Shown: positions 1 to 24,271 of the stretch, in pieces
How the letters are laid out: every line of letters begins with the position of its first letter
Numbering within the stretch: position 1 is the first letter of the stretch
Notes under the pieces: model-generated
Databases searched by the model: none
What the model was told of the DNA's origin: nothing
The model's input: the letters and a program-made list of their open reading frames with translations, nothing else
Made by a program: the position numbers and the translations under genes
NCBI GenBank assembly: GCA_023974075.1
Contig: JAMFTG010000125.1
Location: 1-64,000, forward strand
Direction: 5' to 3'
Origin: Chaenocephalus aceratus
Taxonomy: Eukaryota; Chordata; Actinopteri; Perciformes; Channichthyidae
DNA length: 64,000 nt

Positions 1-290
1 TAGTGAAAGTACTCAGGTCTTGTACTTGAGTAGAAGTACCCAGATCTTCAGGTACTCCAGGTGGAACTAAAGTCTGATTTAACACTTAATTATATTTCAC
101 ATCATTAATCCAGATCTGTGAAGTAACTAAAGGTATTAAATACATGTAGTGCAGTAAAAGTACATCATTTACCTCTGAAATATGGGTAGAAGTATACAGT
201 AGTACAACATCGAAATACTCAAGGAGAGTACAAGTACCTCAACATTGTACTTGAGTAAATCTACCGAGTTACTTCACATCACTGAATAAA
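1..290. repeat. Teleost dispersed repeat, 'tacttgagta' type
   Basis: This A/T-rich stretch has alternating motifs such as tacttgagta and agtactcagat. The same motifs recur at 42150-42314, 43382-43690, 45005-45180 and 51470-51690, and they form a 33-bp tandem array at 49289-49925. It looks like the end of a common non-autonomous fish repeat. No coding potential was seen. Confidence 0.6.
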
Positions 291-689
291 CCTGATTCTG
301 GTCTGTCCTTCCAGCTGACAATATACATCTGTAACTCTTCACTAGATAACTCTGGTTTAAACTTGTGTATGTGTGACTAACTGTGACACATTTCCTCCAG
401 AGAAACTATGCTATGAACGTCGTTATGTCACCCGCCTCTCGCGGACTCACAGCTCGAGCCCTTGGACTCACCTGGGGAGTAAAGGTCCTTGAGCTCCCGG
501 GCCCCCGCGTGCTGTGGACCCCACCTCGCGCTCCGACCCTCGTTCTGGGGGTTCTGGGTCTTCTCTCCAAACCCGTCCTCTTTGGTAACCATTCTCGCCA
601 TTTCTGTCTCTCCACACTGTGAGCCCAGCCCCTTCAGGAACCAACGCTATCACCAAGGTTTCTCAGCCCACAGACAGCGCGGCGCTCTC

Positions 690-770
690 AGCCAATCAGC
701 GGAGAGTCAGTGAGACAAGCAGCCAATCAGGGGACGGGAAGTGGCTCATCGGAATGTCGACTGACCAATG
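690..770. promoter_or_regulatory. Cluster of three CCAAT boxes
   Basis: CCAAT pentamers lie at about 692, 723 and 765 on the plus strand, in a GC-rich stretch (about 410-850). The first two are embedded in gccaatcag, the form usually bound by NF-Y. The region is about 0.8 kb upstream of the pink1 start codon. It may be a distal promoter or the promoter of an upstream gene lying outside the window. The short open frames at 383-867 look like CpG-rich chance frames. Confidence 0.4.
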
Positions 771-1180
771 GGAGGAAAGACTGCATTTTCTGACCCCACC
801 CGCTCTGAAAACTGGCTTCAGCGTCGGAGGCGAGATCGCGTTCATTCCTATAACAGCTGTTCAGTGACGCATAAAGCAGAGATATCAACTTTATGTTTTA
901 CCAATAATTAAAACAATATAGGAGCACAATTAAAAACATTATGAATAAAAAGGCAATCAAAACTAATTCTGTAATTAACGAATATTTAATCTGAAATATG
1001 GAACTGTATTTTTCTTTCTTTCTTTAATGTCATTTTTTACTATTTTATATGTCTGCCACTGACGTCAACTTTTTTCTACAACATATATGATATTGATATA
1101 TGTTCTTGAATAAAATAAAAACAAGAAAGTGACTAATGAAGCCAGAATGGCATGAAAACTACCCGGATGTGGGCCCACAG

Positions 1181-1543
1181 AGCATGCGCAGTTGAGTTTC
1201 CATCTAAGCCCCGCCTCCGTCCTCTCGCTCTCACTGACACGGAAGTTCAATTAATTTGTTTCCGCTTTTTATTGATTTTTCCTTTATTTATTAAAATTGT
1301 AAATAATAAGTCATAATAATTAGATAAATAGTCATATTAGTGAGATGAAGGATTCATAATAATGAGATAAATGAGTCATAATAAGGGGATAAATGAGTCA
1401 CTATGCAAAAATATATACAGTTATATTATTAACTCGCCGTCATTCCCGCGCATGCGCTGTAGCTTCTGTTTTGTTTACATCACTGTCTTCGCACGGAGCG
1501 GAGGACTGACAGCCGCTCTTCAGCTCTCTTTTCCAGGTAAATC
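1181..1543 (+). promoter_or_regulatory. Probable pink1 promoter and 5' UTR
   Basis: NRF1-type palindromes lie at about 1182-1190 (gcatgcgca) and 1448-1457 (gcgcatgcgc). Between them are a GC box (ccccgcctcc, about 1208) and an ETS-like cggaagt (about 1240). The second palindrome is about 90 bp upstream of the pink1 ATG. NRF1 typically controls mitochondrial genes, which fits. No TATA box sits at a sensible distance. Transcription start and 5' UTR limits are inferred. Confidence 0.45.
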
Positions 1544-14925
<13,382 letters not shown>

Positions 14926-16238
14926 ACTCACCTTCACACCAAACAAGAGGATCCTCACCTCGCACTAACATTAGTTGGATACGATAAGATAAGAAGTACT
15001 TTATTGAAATGTTTGCGTTGCATAAAAAGACAAGGCATTGCACATTAGAGAAAATAAAAAGTATATATAAATAAACCAGCAAACTGAGACAAAGACAGGC
15101 CACGAGTCCGACTCAAAAGACAGACTTTCTCTCCAAATTCTGACTTTTTTCTCAAAATGCTGACTTTTTTCTAAAAATCTCAAAATTCTGAATTTTGTCT
15201 AAAAATTCTAAAATGTTTTCAAAATCTCAATATTGACTTTGATCGGCTGCCCTGTGAAAAATCAAATGTCGAAATTCTGACTTTTTTCTCAAAATTTCCA
15301 AATTCTGACTTTTCTCTCATAATTCTGAATTATTTCTAAAAATCTCCAAATTGTGTATCCATGTATTTCTGATCCTCTCTAGAATGGAAGAAGTCATCAA
15401 ACTGAGACAAAGACAGGCCACGAGTCCGACTCAACACACAGACTTTATTAATTAGATCAGCTGCTTACATTGAAAGCACATGAGTGTTAATGAAGAGACA
15501 ATCATTATGTGATTGGTCTGTTAATAAACCCATCCAACCCAGATCAGAGGTTTACATTCACCCCAGAAGCAGCCGTGTTCATTCAAACATCATCGTGTTG
15601 TTTAGGGAGTATTAGTTTCTAAATGCAAATAAGGCACATCGAATCCGACCCTTCTTAAAAAGTGATGACCATGTTTTAATGAGTAAAAAGCGAGCATTGA
15701 AATGAAAGCTGCACTCTGAGCCGCTCAGACTCTGCTGTGTATATTTTATATATTAAATATTCACAGGGAAGCCGGTCATTGAGCTCAAATGCATGCACGC
15801 TGTGGTTTGCCACTTTATCTTCACGTTTGCACTTTAGACGTTATTATACGTTAGTTAGTGTATTAGATTATATTCTGCAGAAGTGGTTGAACTCGTCACG
15901 ATGACCTGTTCTCAACGAGCCTCAGGAACCCTTTGCTGCTGCCATTCAAACTGAAGTGATGTCACGTGTTCACAAAACTACAGGTGGTGGGAAGACTTGG
16001 GATAAATGTAGGTTTTCCTGCAGTTTCAGAATAAAAGCCTCCGTGTGGAAATAAATCAGAATGGACTTCCTGTTGTTCTTCAACCTCTTTCTGAGTTCAT
16101 CTTTGCAAAGACTGACTTTTATTTTGAGAGTTTTCTTAAAATCTACATTTCTGACTTCTTTAGATTTATTTAAAAAAAAAAACAGATATTTTTTAGATAA
16201 TCTAAGAATTCTGACTTTTTCTGAAAGTCTCAGAAATC
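14926..16238. other. Convergent intergenic space between pink1 and the NLR gene
   Basis: This includes the pink1 3' UTR. Repeat matter follows: gatacgataagataagaagt then tactttattg at about 14980-15005 (a LINE 3' end type), an AATAAA at about 15070, and 15115-15360 with many 'attctgactttt' units like those in pink1 intron 7. No exon was recognised on either strand. Confidence 0.55.
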
Positions 16239-16830
16239 TTAGTTTTTCACTTTTATTATCAGCACCCCTCTTTTCGGGTGGGGGTGGGTCACTCCTGCAG
16301 AGAAACACAGAGACACTGAGGAACCAAACTCAAACCCAAACCCAGCATAGAGAGGTTCAGTGAAGGTGGTTCTGAAGGTGTGGAGGTGGATCAGTCTGTC
16401 TCCAGAGGCGACTCTGTAGAAGGAGAGAGAGCCAGCAGGATGATCCAGATACACTTCTACTCTATCAGGGGAGAAGAAGGAGGAGGAGGGGATGGTGTTT
16501 CTCTCTTATTGTGCCTGACAGAGTAACCATCACCAGAGCAGCTCAGACTCCAGGACTGATCATTCCCTCCAAACCTACAGTCTTCTCCGCCTCCTCTCCT
16601 GCTGATTCCTCTGTAAGTCACTGATATAGAAAACCCCTCCGCTCCACTCGACCTCCAGTAACAGCGACCAGTCAGAGCTTCTCTGCACATCAGCTGAGGA
16701 CAGGAGTCAAACCTCTCTGGATGATCAGGATATTTCCACTTCTTCTTCACACGTGTCACCTTCCTGTTGTTGTCAGACAGTTGGAGTTTTCTGAATGCTG
16801 TGTTTGAGTCCAGTGTGAGTCCACAGGAAT
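16239..16830 (-). pseudogene. NLR exon: PRY-SPRY (B30.2) domain
   Basis: The acceptor on the minus strand is ctctcatcag. The protein reads SCGLTLDSNTAFRKLQLSDN, RKVTRVKK, YPDHPERFDSCPQ, CREALTGRCYW, then [28 protein letters not shown] and GSSVSLC. These are standard PRY-SPRY blocks of fish NLRs. Two compensating indels near 16640-16670 change the usual EVEWSGG block. Another shift near 16465 separates the last third. The stop is at 16239. Confidence 0.85.
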
Positions 16831-16917
16831 CTGATGAGAGACACAGCAGGTATTAAAGTTATTAAAGTACCTGTGATGTCCCAGTGTGAAGATGTGTCCT
16901 GATTAAAACACACTTAC

Positions 16918-16967
16918 ACTTCCTGAAGACTCCTGGCCTCAAGAACCGGACTGCAGCAGGCTCCAGG
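16918..16967 (-). CDS. NLR linker exon before B30.2
   Basis: A 50-bp exon-like segment between ctctcag and gtaagtg on the minus strand encodes about EPAAVRFLRPGVFRK. Fish NLR genes carry a short exon of this type (usually ending PGLRKY) between the last LRR and B30.2. The identification rests on position, splice sites and the PGVFRK match. Confidence 0.6.
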
Positions 16968-17001
16968 CTGAGAGCAGAGGGGGGTCAGTTAGTCTTTAAA
17001 G

Positions 17002-18037
17002 CAGGGGTGGGGAACCTTTTTCCTCTCAAGGGCCATTTCAATTTTTTCAACATCCTCAGAGGGCCGTACAAATTATTGACCTCTGCTTAAAAATCACAGC
17101 CCATTCATTTCGCCTTTCTTTCATGCTGTGCAAAGAAAAAGCAACCTCTTAGTCCAGATATTTTACCCTGACTCGCGCATGCATGCACGTGCACAGTTGT
17201 TGCATGACCACCCAAACAGAAAGATATGGACACAAGATGTGTGCAAATGTATTTAGTTTCCTATCCATGTGGACATGATTTAAGTGGGGGAGGACCTAAC
17301 CTCCTTCTAGGGGGGTCGGGGTATGCTCCCCCGGGAAGTTTTTTTTTTTTTAAATATGACGTTGAAAGCCTCAATATGGTGCACTTGAGAGCAACATGAA
17401 GAAATGGAAACATCTCTCAACATCCATATGAAACAGAACTGTAAGCAGATGTAACCTTTAAAACTGTATTCTGTTTATTAATAACAACTTTTTTTACTGT
17501 CATATAGTATTTATACCTGTTTACTTTATTCTCTTGTTTTTTGATAACTATAATGATCATATAAAGATGTGCCTTTACCTCACTGGTTGGAGAAAAAGCT
17601 TCTTATACTCGTTAGCATAGCTAAGCTAACCAGATGCTAATAACAACACAGTTATGACTGTATGACAGATGAACAGATCGCCAACTGGCTTTCAACTAAA
17701 GACACAGCCACGCAAAAAACTGCAGCATGTGTAGCCTACGGATTTTATGGGTACTGCAATTTTTGAAGTCCCGGGAAGTGGCGTTATGGTGCTCTCCGTC
17801 AGCACTGCACCCCTGTCAGACGAGACATATACACGTGATGACACGTTAGGCTCGTGTTGTGTTCAAGGACCATGACCGTGGCCAGGAAAAACAGGCACTC
17901 GCTTGTTTAATTATTTTGCGGTCTAGATTTGTTTAATTTTTTTCTTTTTTGCGTGTGTTTATAAATTACCTCGAGGGCCAAACCAAATGGTCTCGCGGGC
18001 CGTATACGGCCCGGGGGCCGGAGGTTCCCCACCCCTG
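17002..18037. mobile_element. hAT element with caggggtggggaacc ends
   Basis: The inverted ends are caggggtggggaacc and ggttccccacccctg. Flanking ctttaaag on both sides (16994-17001 and 18038-18045) is an exact 8-bp TSD. The interior carries the same gctcccccgggaag block found in other elements here. No transposase frame is present. It lies in an NLR intron. Confidence 0.92.
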
Positions 18038-18045
18038 CTTTAAAG

Positions 18046-18542
18046 GATCTGATATGTCCACCTCAGTCTGCCTCCAGAAACATCTACAAGCACTGAGGTG
18101 TCTCTTTCATGATGTCTCTGATTTCCTCTCCAGGTGTTGATCAGGTGGGGGCATGCTTCCTGTGTGCATCAGGAAATATGGGTTTCTCTTTGGTTCACTG
18201 CGCGCTTCATCTTTATCTTTTCTCTTGATTTCTGATTCCTGAATCTCTTTTATACTTTTCAGTTTGTTTTGTTGTTTGAACATCATGTTTTCTTTAGCTC
18301 AGGTTCCATCATAACTCTGCTCCAGGTAGTTTGCTAAAGTGTTCCTGTCTGATGGCCATGGGGTCGGATCAGTCTCACAATAAATAAATGCACACAGAAG
18401 GAAACAGATGTAATTCTGGATTTATATTAAATGTCTCCACACACATTTCAATGCACGCACAAAAACATATCATTTTATAAATGTAAAAAATTTCACAAAT
18501 ATATTTCTGATCCACACAAATAGTTACATCAAAAACATATTT
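18046..18542. other. NLR intron sequence, nothing recognised
   Basis: A/T-rich sequence between a hAT element and a LINE. No exon, RNA gene or clear repeat was identified. Confidence 0.4.
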
Positions 18543-18578
18543 GAGAGTTGTTACATCCATCCATCCATCTTCTCCCGC

Positions 18579-21029
18579 TTATCCGTGGTCGGGTCGCGGG
18601 GGTAGCAGTTCCAGCAGAGAGCCCCAAACTTTCCTCTCCCTGGCCACATCAACCAGCTCTGACTGGGGGATACCAAGGCGCTCCCAGGCCAGCGAAGAGA
18701 TATAACCCCCCCACCTGGTCCTAGGTCTACCCCTTGGTCTCTTCCCAGCTGGACGTGCCTGGAACACCTCCCTAGGGAGGCGCCCAGGTGGCATCCTAAC
18801 TAGGTGCCCGAACCACCTCAACTGGCTCCTTTCGACGCGAAGGAGGAGCGGTTCAACTCCGAGTCCCTCCCGGATGACCAAACTTCTCACCTTATCCCTA
18901 AGGGAGACACCAGCCACCCGGCGGAGGAAACCCATCTCGGCCGCTTGTATCCGCGATCTCGTTCTTTCGGTCATGACCCATCCTTCATGACCATAGGTGA
19001 GGGTAGGAACAAAAATGGCCCGGTAGACAGAGAGCTTTGCCTTCTGGCTCAGCTCCCTTTTCGTCACAACGGTGCGGTAAAGCGACTGCAGTACCGCTCC
19101 CGCTGCTCCGATTCTTCGGCCCATCTCACGCTCCATTGTTCCCTCACTCGAGAACAAGACCCCGAGATACTTGAACTCCTTCACTTGGGGTAAGGACTCA
19201 TTCCCTACTTGGAGTGGACAGTCCATCGGTTTCCTGCTGAGAACCATGGCCTCAGATTTGGAGGTGCTGATCCTCATCCCAGCCGCTTCACACTCGGTTA
19301 CGAACCGATCCAGTGAGTGCTGAAGGTCGCAGACCGATGAAGCCATCAGAACCACATCATCTGCAAAAAGCAGTGGTGCAATCCTTAGTCCACCGAACTG
19401 CAGACCCCCTCCCCCACGACTACGCCTCGAAATCCGATCCATGAATATTACAAACAGGATTGGTGACAAAGCGCAGCCCTGGCGTAGGCCAACCCTCACC
19501 GGAAATGGGTCCGACTTACTGCCGAGGACCCGGACACAGCTCTCGCTTTGGGAGTACAGAGATTGGATGGCCCTGAGTAGAGACCCCCTCACCCCATACT
19601 CCCGCAGCACCTCCCACAGTAACTCCCTGGGAACTCGGTCATACGCCTTCTCCAAGTCTACAAAACACATGTAGACCGGATAAGCGTACTCCCAGGCCCC
19701 CTCCAGGATCCTTGCGAGAGTAAAAAGCTGATCCGTCGTTCCACGACCAGGACGGAATCCGCATTGTTCCTCCTCAATCTGAAGTTCGACAATCGGCCTG
19801 ACCCTCCTTTCGAGTACCTTAGAGTAAACCTTCCCGGGGAGGCTGAGTAGTGTGATGCCTCTGTAATTGGCACACACCCTCTGATCCCCCTTTTTGAAAA
19901 GGAGAACCACCACCCCGGTCTGCCACTCCTTCGGTACTGTTTCCGACTTCCATGCAATGTTGATGAGACGTGTCAACCATGACAGTCCCTCAACACCCAG
20001 ACCCTTCAGCATTTCCGGGCGGATCTCATCCACCCCCGGGGCTTTGCCACTGTGGAGTTGTTTGACGACCTCAGTGACCTCCCCCCGGGAGATTGTTGTT
20101 GATCCCCCGTCATACTCCAGCTCTGCATCTAACATAGAGGGCGGAGTTGTCGGGTTCAGGAGTTCCTCAAAGTGTTCCTTCCAACGCCCTAACACTCCAT
20201 CAGTTGAGGTCAACAACGTCCCATCCTTACTGTATACAGCTTGGATGGTTCCCTGCTTCCCCCTCCTGAGGTGTCGGACAGTTTTCCAGAACAACTTTGG
20301 TGCAGCCCGAAAGTCCTTCTCCATGTCTTCTCCGAACTTCTCCCACACCCGCTGCTTTGCCTCGGGCAAGGATGAGGCTGCTGCCCTTCGGGCCTGTCGG
20401 TACCTTGCAACTGCCTCGGGAGTACCCCGGGATAACAAATCCCTGAAGGCCTCCTTCTTCAGTCGGACGGCTTCCCTGACCACCGGTGTCCACCAGGAGG
20501 TTCGAGGGTTACCGCCCCTTGAGGCACCTAGGACCTTGAGACCACAGCTCCCCGCCGCGGCTTCGGCAATAGAGGCTTTGGACTCCGACCACTCTGGTTC
20601 AATGTCCACAACCTCCAAAGGAATGCCCGAAAAGCTCCGCTGGAGGTGTGAGTTGAAGGCCTCCTGAACTTGGGCCTCCTCCAGACGTTCCCAGTTCACC
20701 CAAACTACACGTTTGGGCTTACCAGGTCTATCCAGAGGCTTCCCCCGCCACTCGACCCAACTCACCACCAGATGGTGATCAGTTGACAACTCCGCCCCTC
20801 TCTTTACCCGAGTGTCCAAAACATACGGCCTCAGGTCCGATGATACGATAACGAAATCGATCATGGACCTTCTGCCTAAGGTGCTCTGGTACCACGTACA
20901 CTTATGAGCATCCTTATGTTCGAACATGGTGTTTGTTATGGCCAATCCATGACGAGCACAGAAGTCCAGTAACAAACCACCACACCGGTTCAGATCAGGG
21001 GGGGGTTCCTCCCAATCACGCCCCTCCAA
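18579..21029 (-). CDS. LINE ORF2: endonuclease C-terminal part and reverse transcriptase
   Basis: One open frame of 816 codons. The endonuclease end includes RRSMIDFVIVSSDLRPY and a STDHHLV block. The RT includes NYRGITLLSLPGKVYSKVLE, FRPGRGTTDQLF, FVDLEKAYDRVPRELLW, GLRQGCALSPILF and the catalytic FADDVVLMASS. The C-terminal end reads GRPRTRWGGYISSLAWERLG and ends LLPPRPDHG. The true start lies upstream in another frame, so the first Met here is not the natural start. Confidence 0.92.
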   Translation of the reverse strand: MEGRDWEEPPPDLNRCGGLLLDFCARHGLAITNTMFEHKDAHKCTWYQSTLGRRSMIDFVIVSSDLRPYVLDTRVKRGAELSTDHHLVVSWVEWRGKPLDRPGKPKRVVWVNWERLEEAQVQEAFNSHLQRSFSGIPLEVVDIEPEWSESKASIAEAAAGSCGLKVLGASRGGNPRTSWWTPVVREAVRLKKEAFRDLLSRGTPEAVARYRQARRAAASSLPEAKQRVWEKFGEDMEKDFRAAPKLFWKTVRHLRRGKQGTIQAVYSKDGTLLTSTDGVLGRWKEHFEELLNPTTPPSMLDAELEYDGGSTTISRGEVTEVVKQLHSGKAPGVDEIRPEMLKGLGVEGLSWLTRLINIAWKSETVPKEWQTGVVVLLFKKGDQRVCANYRGITLLSLPGKVYSKVLERRVRPIVELQIEEEQCGFRPGRGTTDQLFTLARILEGAWEYAYPVYMCFVDLEKAYDRVPRELLWEVLREYGVRGSLLRAIQSLYSQSESCVRVLGSKSDPFPVRVGLRQGCALSPILFVIFMDRISRRSRGGGGLQFGGLRIAPLLFADDVVLMASSVCDLQHSLDRFVTECEAAGMRISTSKSEAMVLSRKPMDCPLQVGNESLPQVKEFKYLGVLFSSEGTMEREMGRRIGAAGAVLQSLYRTVVTKRELSQKAKLSVYRAIFVPTLTYGHEGWVMTERTRSRIQAAEMGFLRRVAGVSLRDKVRSLVIREGLGVEPLLLRVERSQLRWFGHLVRMPPGRLPREVFQARPAGKRPRGRPRTRWGGYISSLAWERLGIPQSELVDVARERKVWGSLLELLPPRPDHG

Positions 21030-21448
21030 GTGTCTCCATCATTGCCCACATGTGCATTGAAGTCTCCCAGCAAGATTAAAGAGTCCCCTTCAGGAGCCCC
21101 ATACAGGACTCTTTCCAGGGTCTCCAAGAAGGCTGTAAACTCTGAACGGCTGTTGGGTGCATAAGCACACACACAACAGTCAGAGTTTTCCCCCCCATAA
21201 CCCGCAGGCGTAGGGAGGCGACCCTCTCGTCCACTGGGGTAAACTCCAACAACGAAGCACCCAACCGGGGACTTGTGAGTATCCCCACCCCCGCCCGGTG
21301 CCTCACACCTTGAGCAACTCCGGAGAAGAATAGAGTCCACCCCTATCCAGAAGTAAGGTTCCAGAGCCGACGCTGTGCTAGATGTGAGCCCAACCAGATC
21401 CAACTGGTAACGCTCCACCTCCCTCACAGCTCCGCCTCCTTCCCCCAA
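20990..21448 (-). pseudogene. LINE ORF2 N-terminal endonuclease part, frameshifted
   Basis: Minus-strand frames around 21448-20990 carry ERYQLDLVGLT, YAPNSRSEFTAFLETLERVL and SLILLGDFNAHVGNDGDTWR, the N-terminal endonuclease blocks. Two or more shifts separate these from each other, and one in a G/C run near 21000 separates them from the 816-codon frame. Read through, they make one ordinary APE domain. Confidence 0.8.
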
Positions 21449-21908
21449 AGCCAGCTTCTGCCGCCCGGGTCTGGTCCATCGAGACCTCCGCTTTCACTGC
21501 CACCCTTCTGGCAGCACACCCGACCCCATCGCTGTTTCCCGTAGGTGGTGGGCCCGCGGGACGGAGAAGCGGAGGTGTTGGCCACGTTGCCTTTTCGGGC
21601 TGGGCCCGGCCGGGCTCCGTGGCAAGCCCGGCCACCAGATGCTCACCGACGAGTCCTCCTTCTGGGCCTGGCTCCAGAAGGGGTCCCCGGGCTTCCTCCG
21701 GGCCGGGTATCCTCACTTTCTTGTGTCGTCTTTCATGAGGTCTTTTGAACCAATCTTAGTCTGGCCCCTTGCCTGAGACCAATTTGCCATGGGAGACCCT
21801 ACCAGGAAACACAAGGTTCCAGACAACACAGCCCCCAGGTTCATCAGGGCACACACACCTCTCTACCAAGGTAAGGTGCTGGTTCTTCAGAGAGGAGAGT
21901 TGTTACAT

Positions 21909-22561
21909 TTATATAAAAAACGAATCTCCTTTCTTGTGAGACTTGTGTTTTGTTCCGGTAAAATGTGTTCATATCGTCAGTTAGCTGAGTTTCTTCCCGT
22001 TAAGTGGGTATGACACATACATAGTTTGTTAATGTTAAGAAGCCCTGAGACACAGTTTCGTGAAAAAAATCCCCAGATAACGCAGGTAAAGGAGATTATT
22101 TTGTGCTTAGCATCATAAAGTACTATTTTCTCTTATCTAATGTAATTACTGCTGAACCACAGTAACGCGTTACAGACAAATGTAATCTGATTACTGTAAC
22201 ACGTTACTCCCAACACTGAAACTTATAATCATTATTTTCATTGCAGGGGAGGTTCTTCTGATTGGCCATTTGCTAGGACTCAGAATAAAACATCTGGAAA
22301 TGATCAGTTTATTTACTCATGATGTCACTTCCTGTGCTAAATCTGTGTGAACATTGACCCCCCCCCACTCTGTTTTTGTTGGTGGTTCCACGATGAACAT
22401 TGACCCACTGAGGGGGGGTCCTCCTCTCAGTTGTGGAACATTTGTGTTTGATGCTTACAGCTGACGGCAGACAGTGTGAGAGTCAGGTCTATCAGCTCTG
22501 GCTGTTTAAGGTCATAGGAGCCAGTTTCTACTCCTCTATCAGACTGAGTGCCTCTCCATAC
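21909..22561. other. NLR intron with decayed repeat
   Basis: Bases 22150-22220 carry the gtaacacgttactcccaaca motif of a common fish repeat. The rest has no recognised exon. Confidence 0.45.
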
Positions 22562-22708
22562 CTGAGCGTGTCCAGTCCAGCAGACAGCAGCCTCCCCCTG
22601 AGGCTCCTGGATGATTGTAGCTCAGGTCCAGCTCTCTCAGATGGGAGGGGTTTAAAGCTGAGGCCAGAGCATCACAAGCCTTCCTCTGTGATCAGACAGC
22701 CGGACAGC
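22562..22708 (-). pseudogene. NLR LRR exon, shortened
   Basis: The minus-strand acceptor is ctgcag and the donor gtatgg. It encodes LSGCLITEEG, then HLRELDLSYNHPG and LLSAGLDTLR, the standard fish NLR LRR exon. At 147 bp it is 27 bases short of the usual 174. Small deletions fall in the middle and before DTLR. Confidence 0.8.
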
Positions 22709-22714
22709 CTGCAG

Positions 22715-23290
22715 ACACACAAACAAGCCGTCAGATCATCTGAGGGTCTAGGACTGGAAGGGGGGGGGGGGGGCTTATTACTGCATCACCTCTGGGTCAT
22801 CTCTACACCTAAAACTCCAGTCACTGCTTCACAGTTCAAATGGACAGCCATGGTAAGGGTCCTTATTGATATGAACAGATCATACAAACAAAAGACTATA
22901 GAATAATGTGAACCAAAGACACAGAGAGATGACTACAAGAAGATCTGCAGCTGACACTCTACTACAGTTTGGACATCAGACCTATTAAATGGGTCCCAGG
23001 ACGCATATGAAATCACTCCGGCATGTTCTGTCTCTTCAGAGCTCCTCACCCAATCTCTGAGGCCCAGTCAGCCTACAGAAGAAGCTTTAATCTGACACTC
23101 ATTCAGACTGCTTGTATCTGTGATGTCATCCTTTCAGTGACTACCTAAAGCTCATGACGGTGAGTAAGGGTTGATCGTAGACGGACTGGTGAATAGAGAG
23201 CTTTGCCTCCAGCTCTGCTTCCTCTCTCCAACCGTCCTGTACAACACCTTAATCACTGCTGCCTGTCCTGACTAATTTGCTGCCCTAGGA
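22715..23290. other. NLR intron, no feature recognised
   Basis: It contains a G run at about 22760 and otherwise unremarkable sequence. Confidence 0.4.
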
Positions 23291-23830
23291 AAGATTTTAG
23301 CTGGCGCCCCCTCCCCAAAATGCAGACACTCACTATGACTCGCGCATGCATGCACGGTGTGGCATGACCACCAAAACAGAAAGATATGGACACAAGATGT
23401 GTGCAAATGTATTTAGTTTCCTATCCATTTGAACATGATTTAAGTGGGGGATGGACCTAACCTCCTCTAGGGGGGTCCGGGGGCTTGCTCCCCCGGGAAG
23501 ATTATATTATCATATTTTTTTAATATTGAAGTTAAAAGCATCAATCTGGTGCACTTTGAGAGCAACATTAAGAGATCTATGGAAACATCTCTCAACAACC
23601 ATATGAAACAGAACTGGAAACAGATTTTCTTTTTTTTATGGATATTTTACAAATCACTCCCCTTTTAAACTGTATTCTTCTTTATTAACAACAATTTTTT
23701 TTTACTGTCATATAGTATTTTTACTATAAGAGAATAGTTGAAAAGCTATTCTCTTATTTTTTTATAACTATAATCATATAAAGGTGTGCCTTTACCTCAC
23801 TGAGCTGAGGTTATCAGAGCCTCTCAGTCT
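23291..23830. repeat. hAT-family fragment sharing the 17.2-17.6 kb interior
   Basis: Bases 23335-23800 match 17170-17590 closely (gacacaagatgtgtgcaaat, the gctcccccgggaag block, agagcaacat). Ends of the usual kind are not clear. This is probably a truncated copy of the same family. Confidence 0.65.
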
Positions 23831-23870
23831 GTCAGGAGAGAGCTCTCTAAAGCCCCCCCCCCGCGGCCGC

Positions 23871-24120
23871 TTACAAGCAAGGCAAGGCAAGGCAAGGCAA
23901 GGCAAGGCAAGGCCAAGGCAAGGCAAGGCAAGGCAAGGCAAGGCAAGGCAAGCACAGGCAAGGCAAGGCAAGGCAAGGCAAGGCAAGGCAAGGCAAGGCA
24001 AGGCAAGGCAGGCAAGGCAAGGCAAGGCAAGGCAAAGGCAAGGCAAGGCAAGGCAAGGCAAGCAAGGCAAGGCAAGGCAGGCAAGGCAAGGCAAGGCAAG
24101 GCAAGGCAAGGCAAGGCAAG
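23871..24120 (-). repeat. (GGCAA)n pentanucleotide array, LINE 3' tail
   Basis: About 250 bases of ggcaa units with a few indels (read ttgcc on the LINE strand). L2-type elements end in short tandem repeats, and this one has expanded. Reading frames on both strands, e.g. CLALPCLALP, are artefacts. Confidence 0.92.
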
Positions 24121-24271
24121 TTTATTTATATAGCACTTTTCAATGCAAGGCAATTCAAAGTGCTTTACAAAAAAAAAAAAAAGACATTAAGCATTAAAAA
24201 AGAAAAGCTAATAAAAGAAACATAACAAATACATGGATAAAAGTTACAGTGCAGTTTAAGATATGAATAGT

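Larger units (their letters stand above)
18557..21894 (-). mobile_element. Near full-length APE-type non-LTR retrotransposon
   Basis: It is flanked by exact 14-bp repeats gagagttgttacat (18543-18556 and 21895-21908). The 3' end on the minus strand is a short ggatgg-type tail, the 5' end a GC-rich leader. Coding sequence from about 21450 to 18579 carries an apurinic endonuclease then a reverse transcriptase. The long intact RT frame and clean duplications suggest a fairly young insertion. I think it is a common fish RTE/L2-like family, but the clade is not certain. Confidence 0.92.

Noticed and set aside
19894..20667. A 257-codon plus-strand frame
   Set aside because: It is antisense to the well-supported LINE reverse transcriptase and has no recognisable domain.
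23784..24197. KARQGKARQ and CLALP repeat proteins
   Set aside because: They are frames of the ggcaa array that forms a LINE tail.
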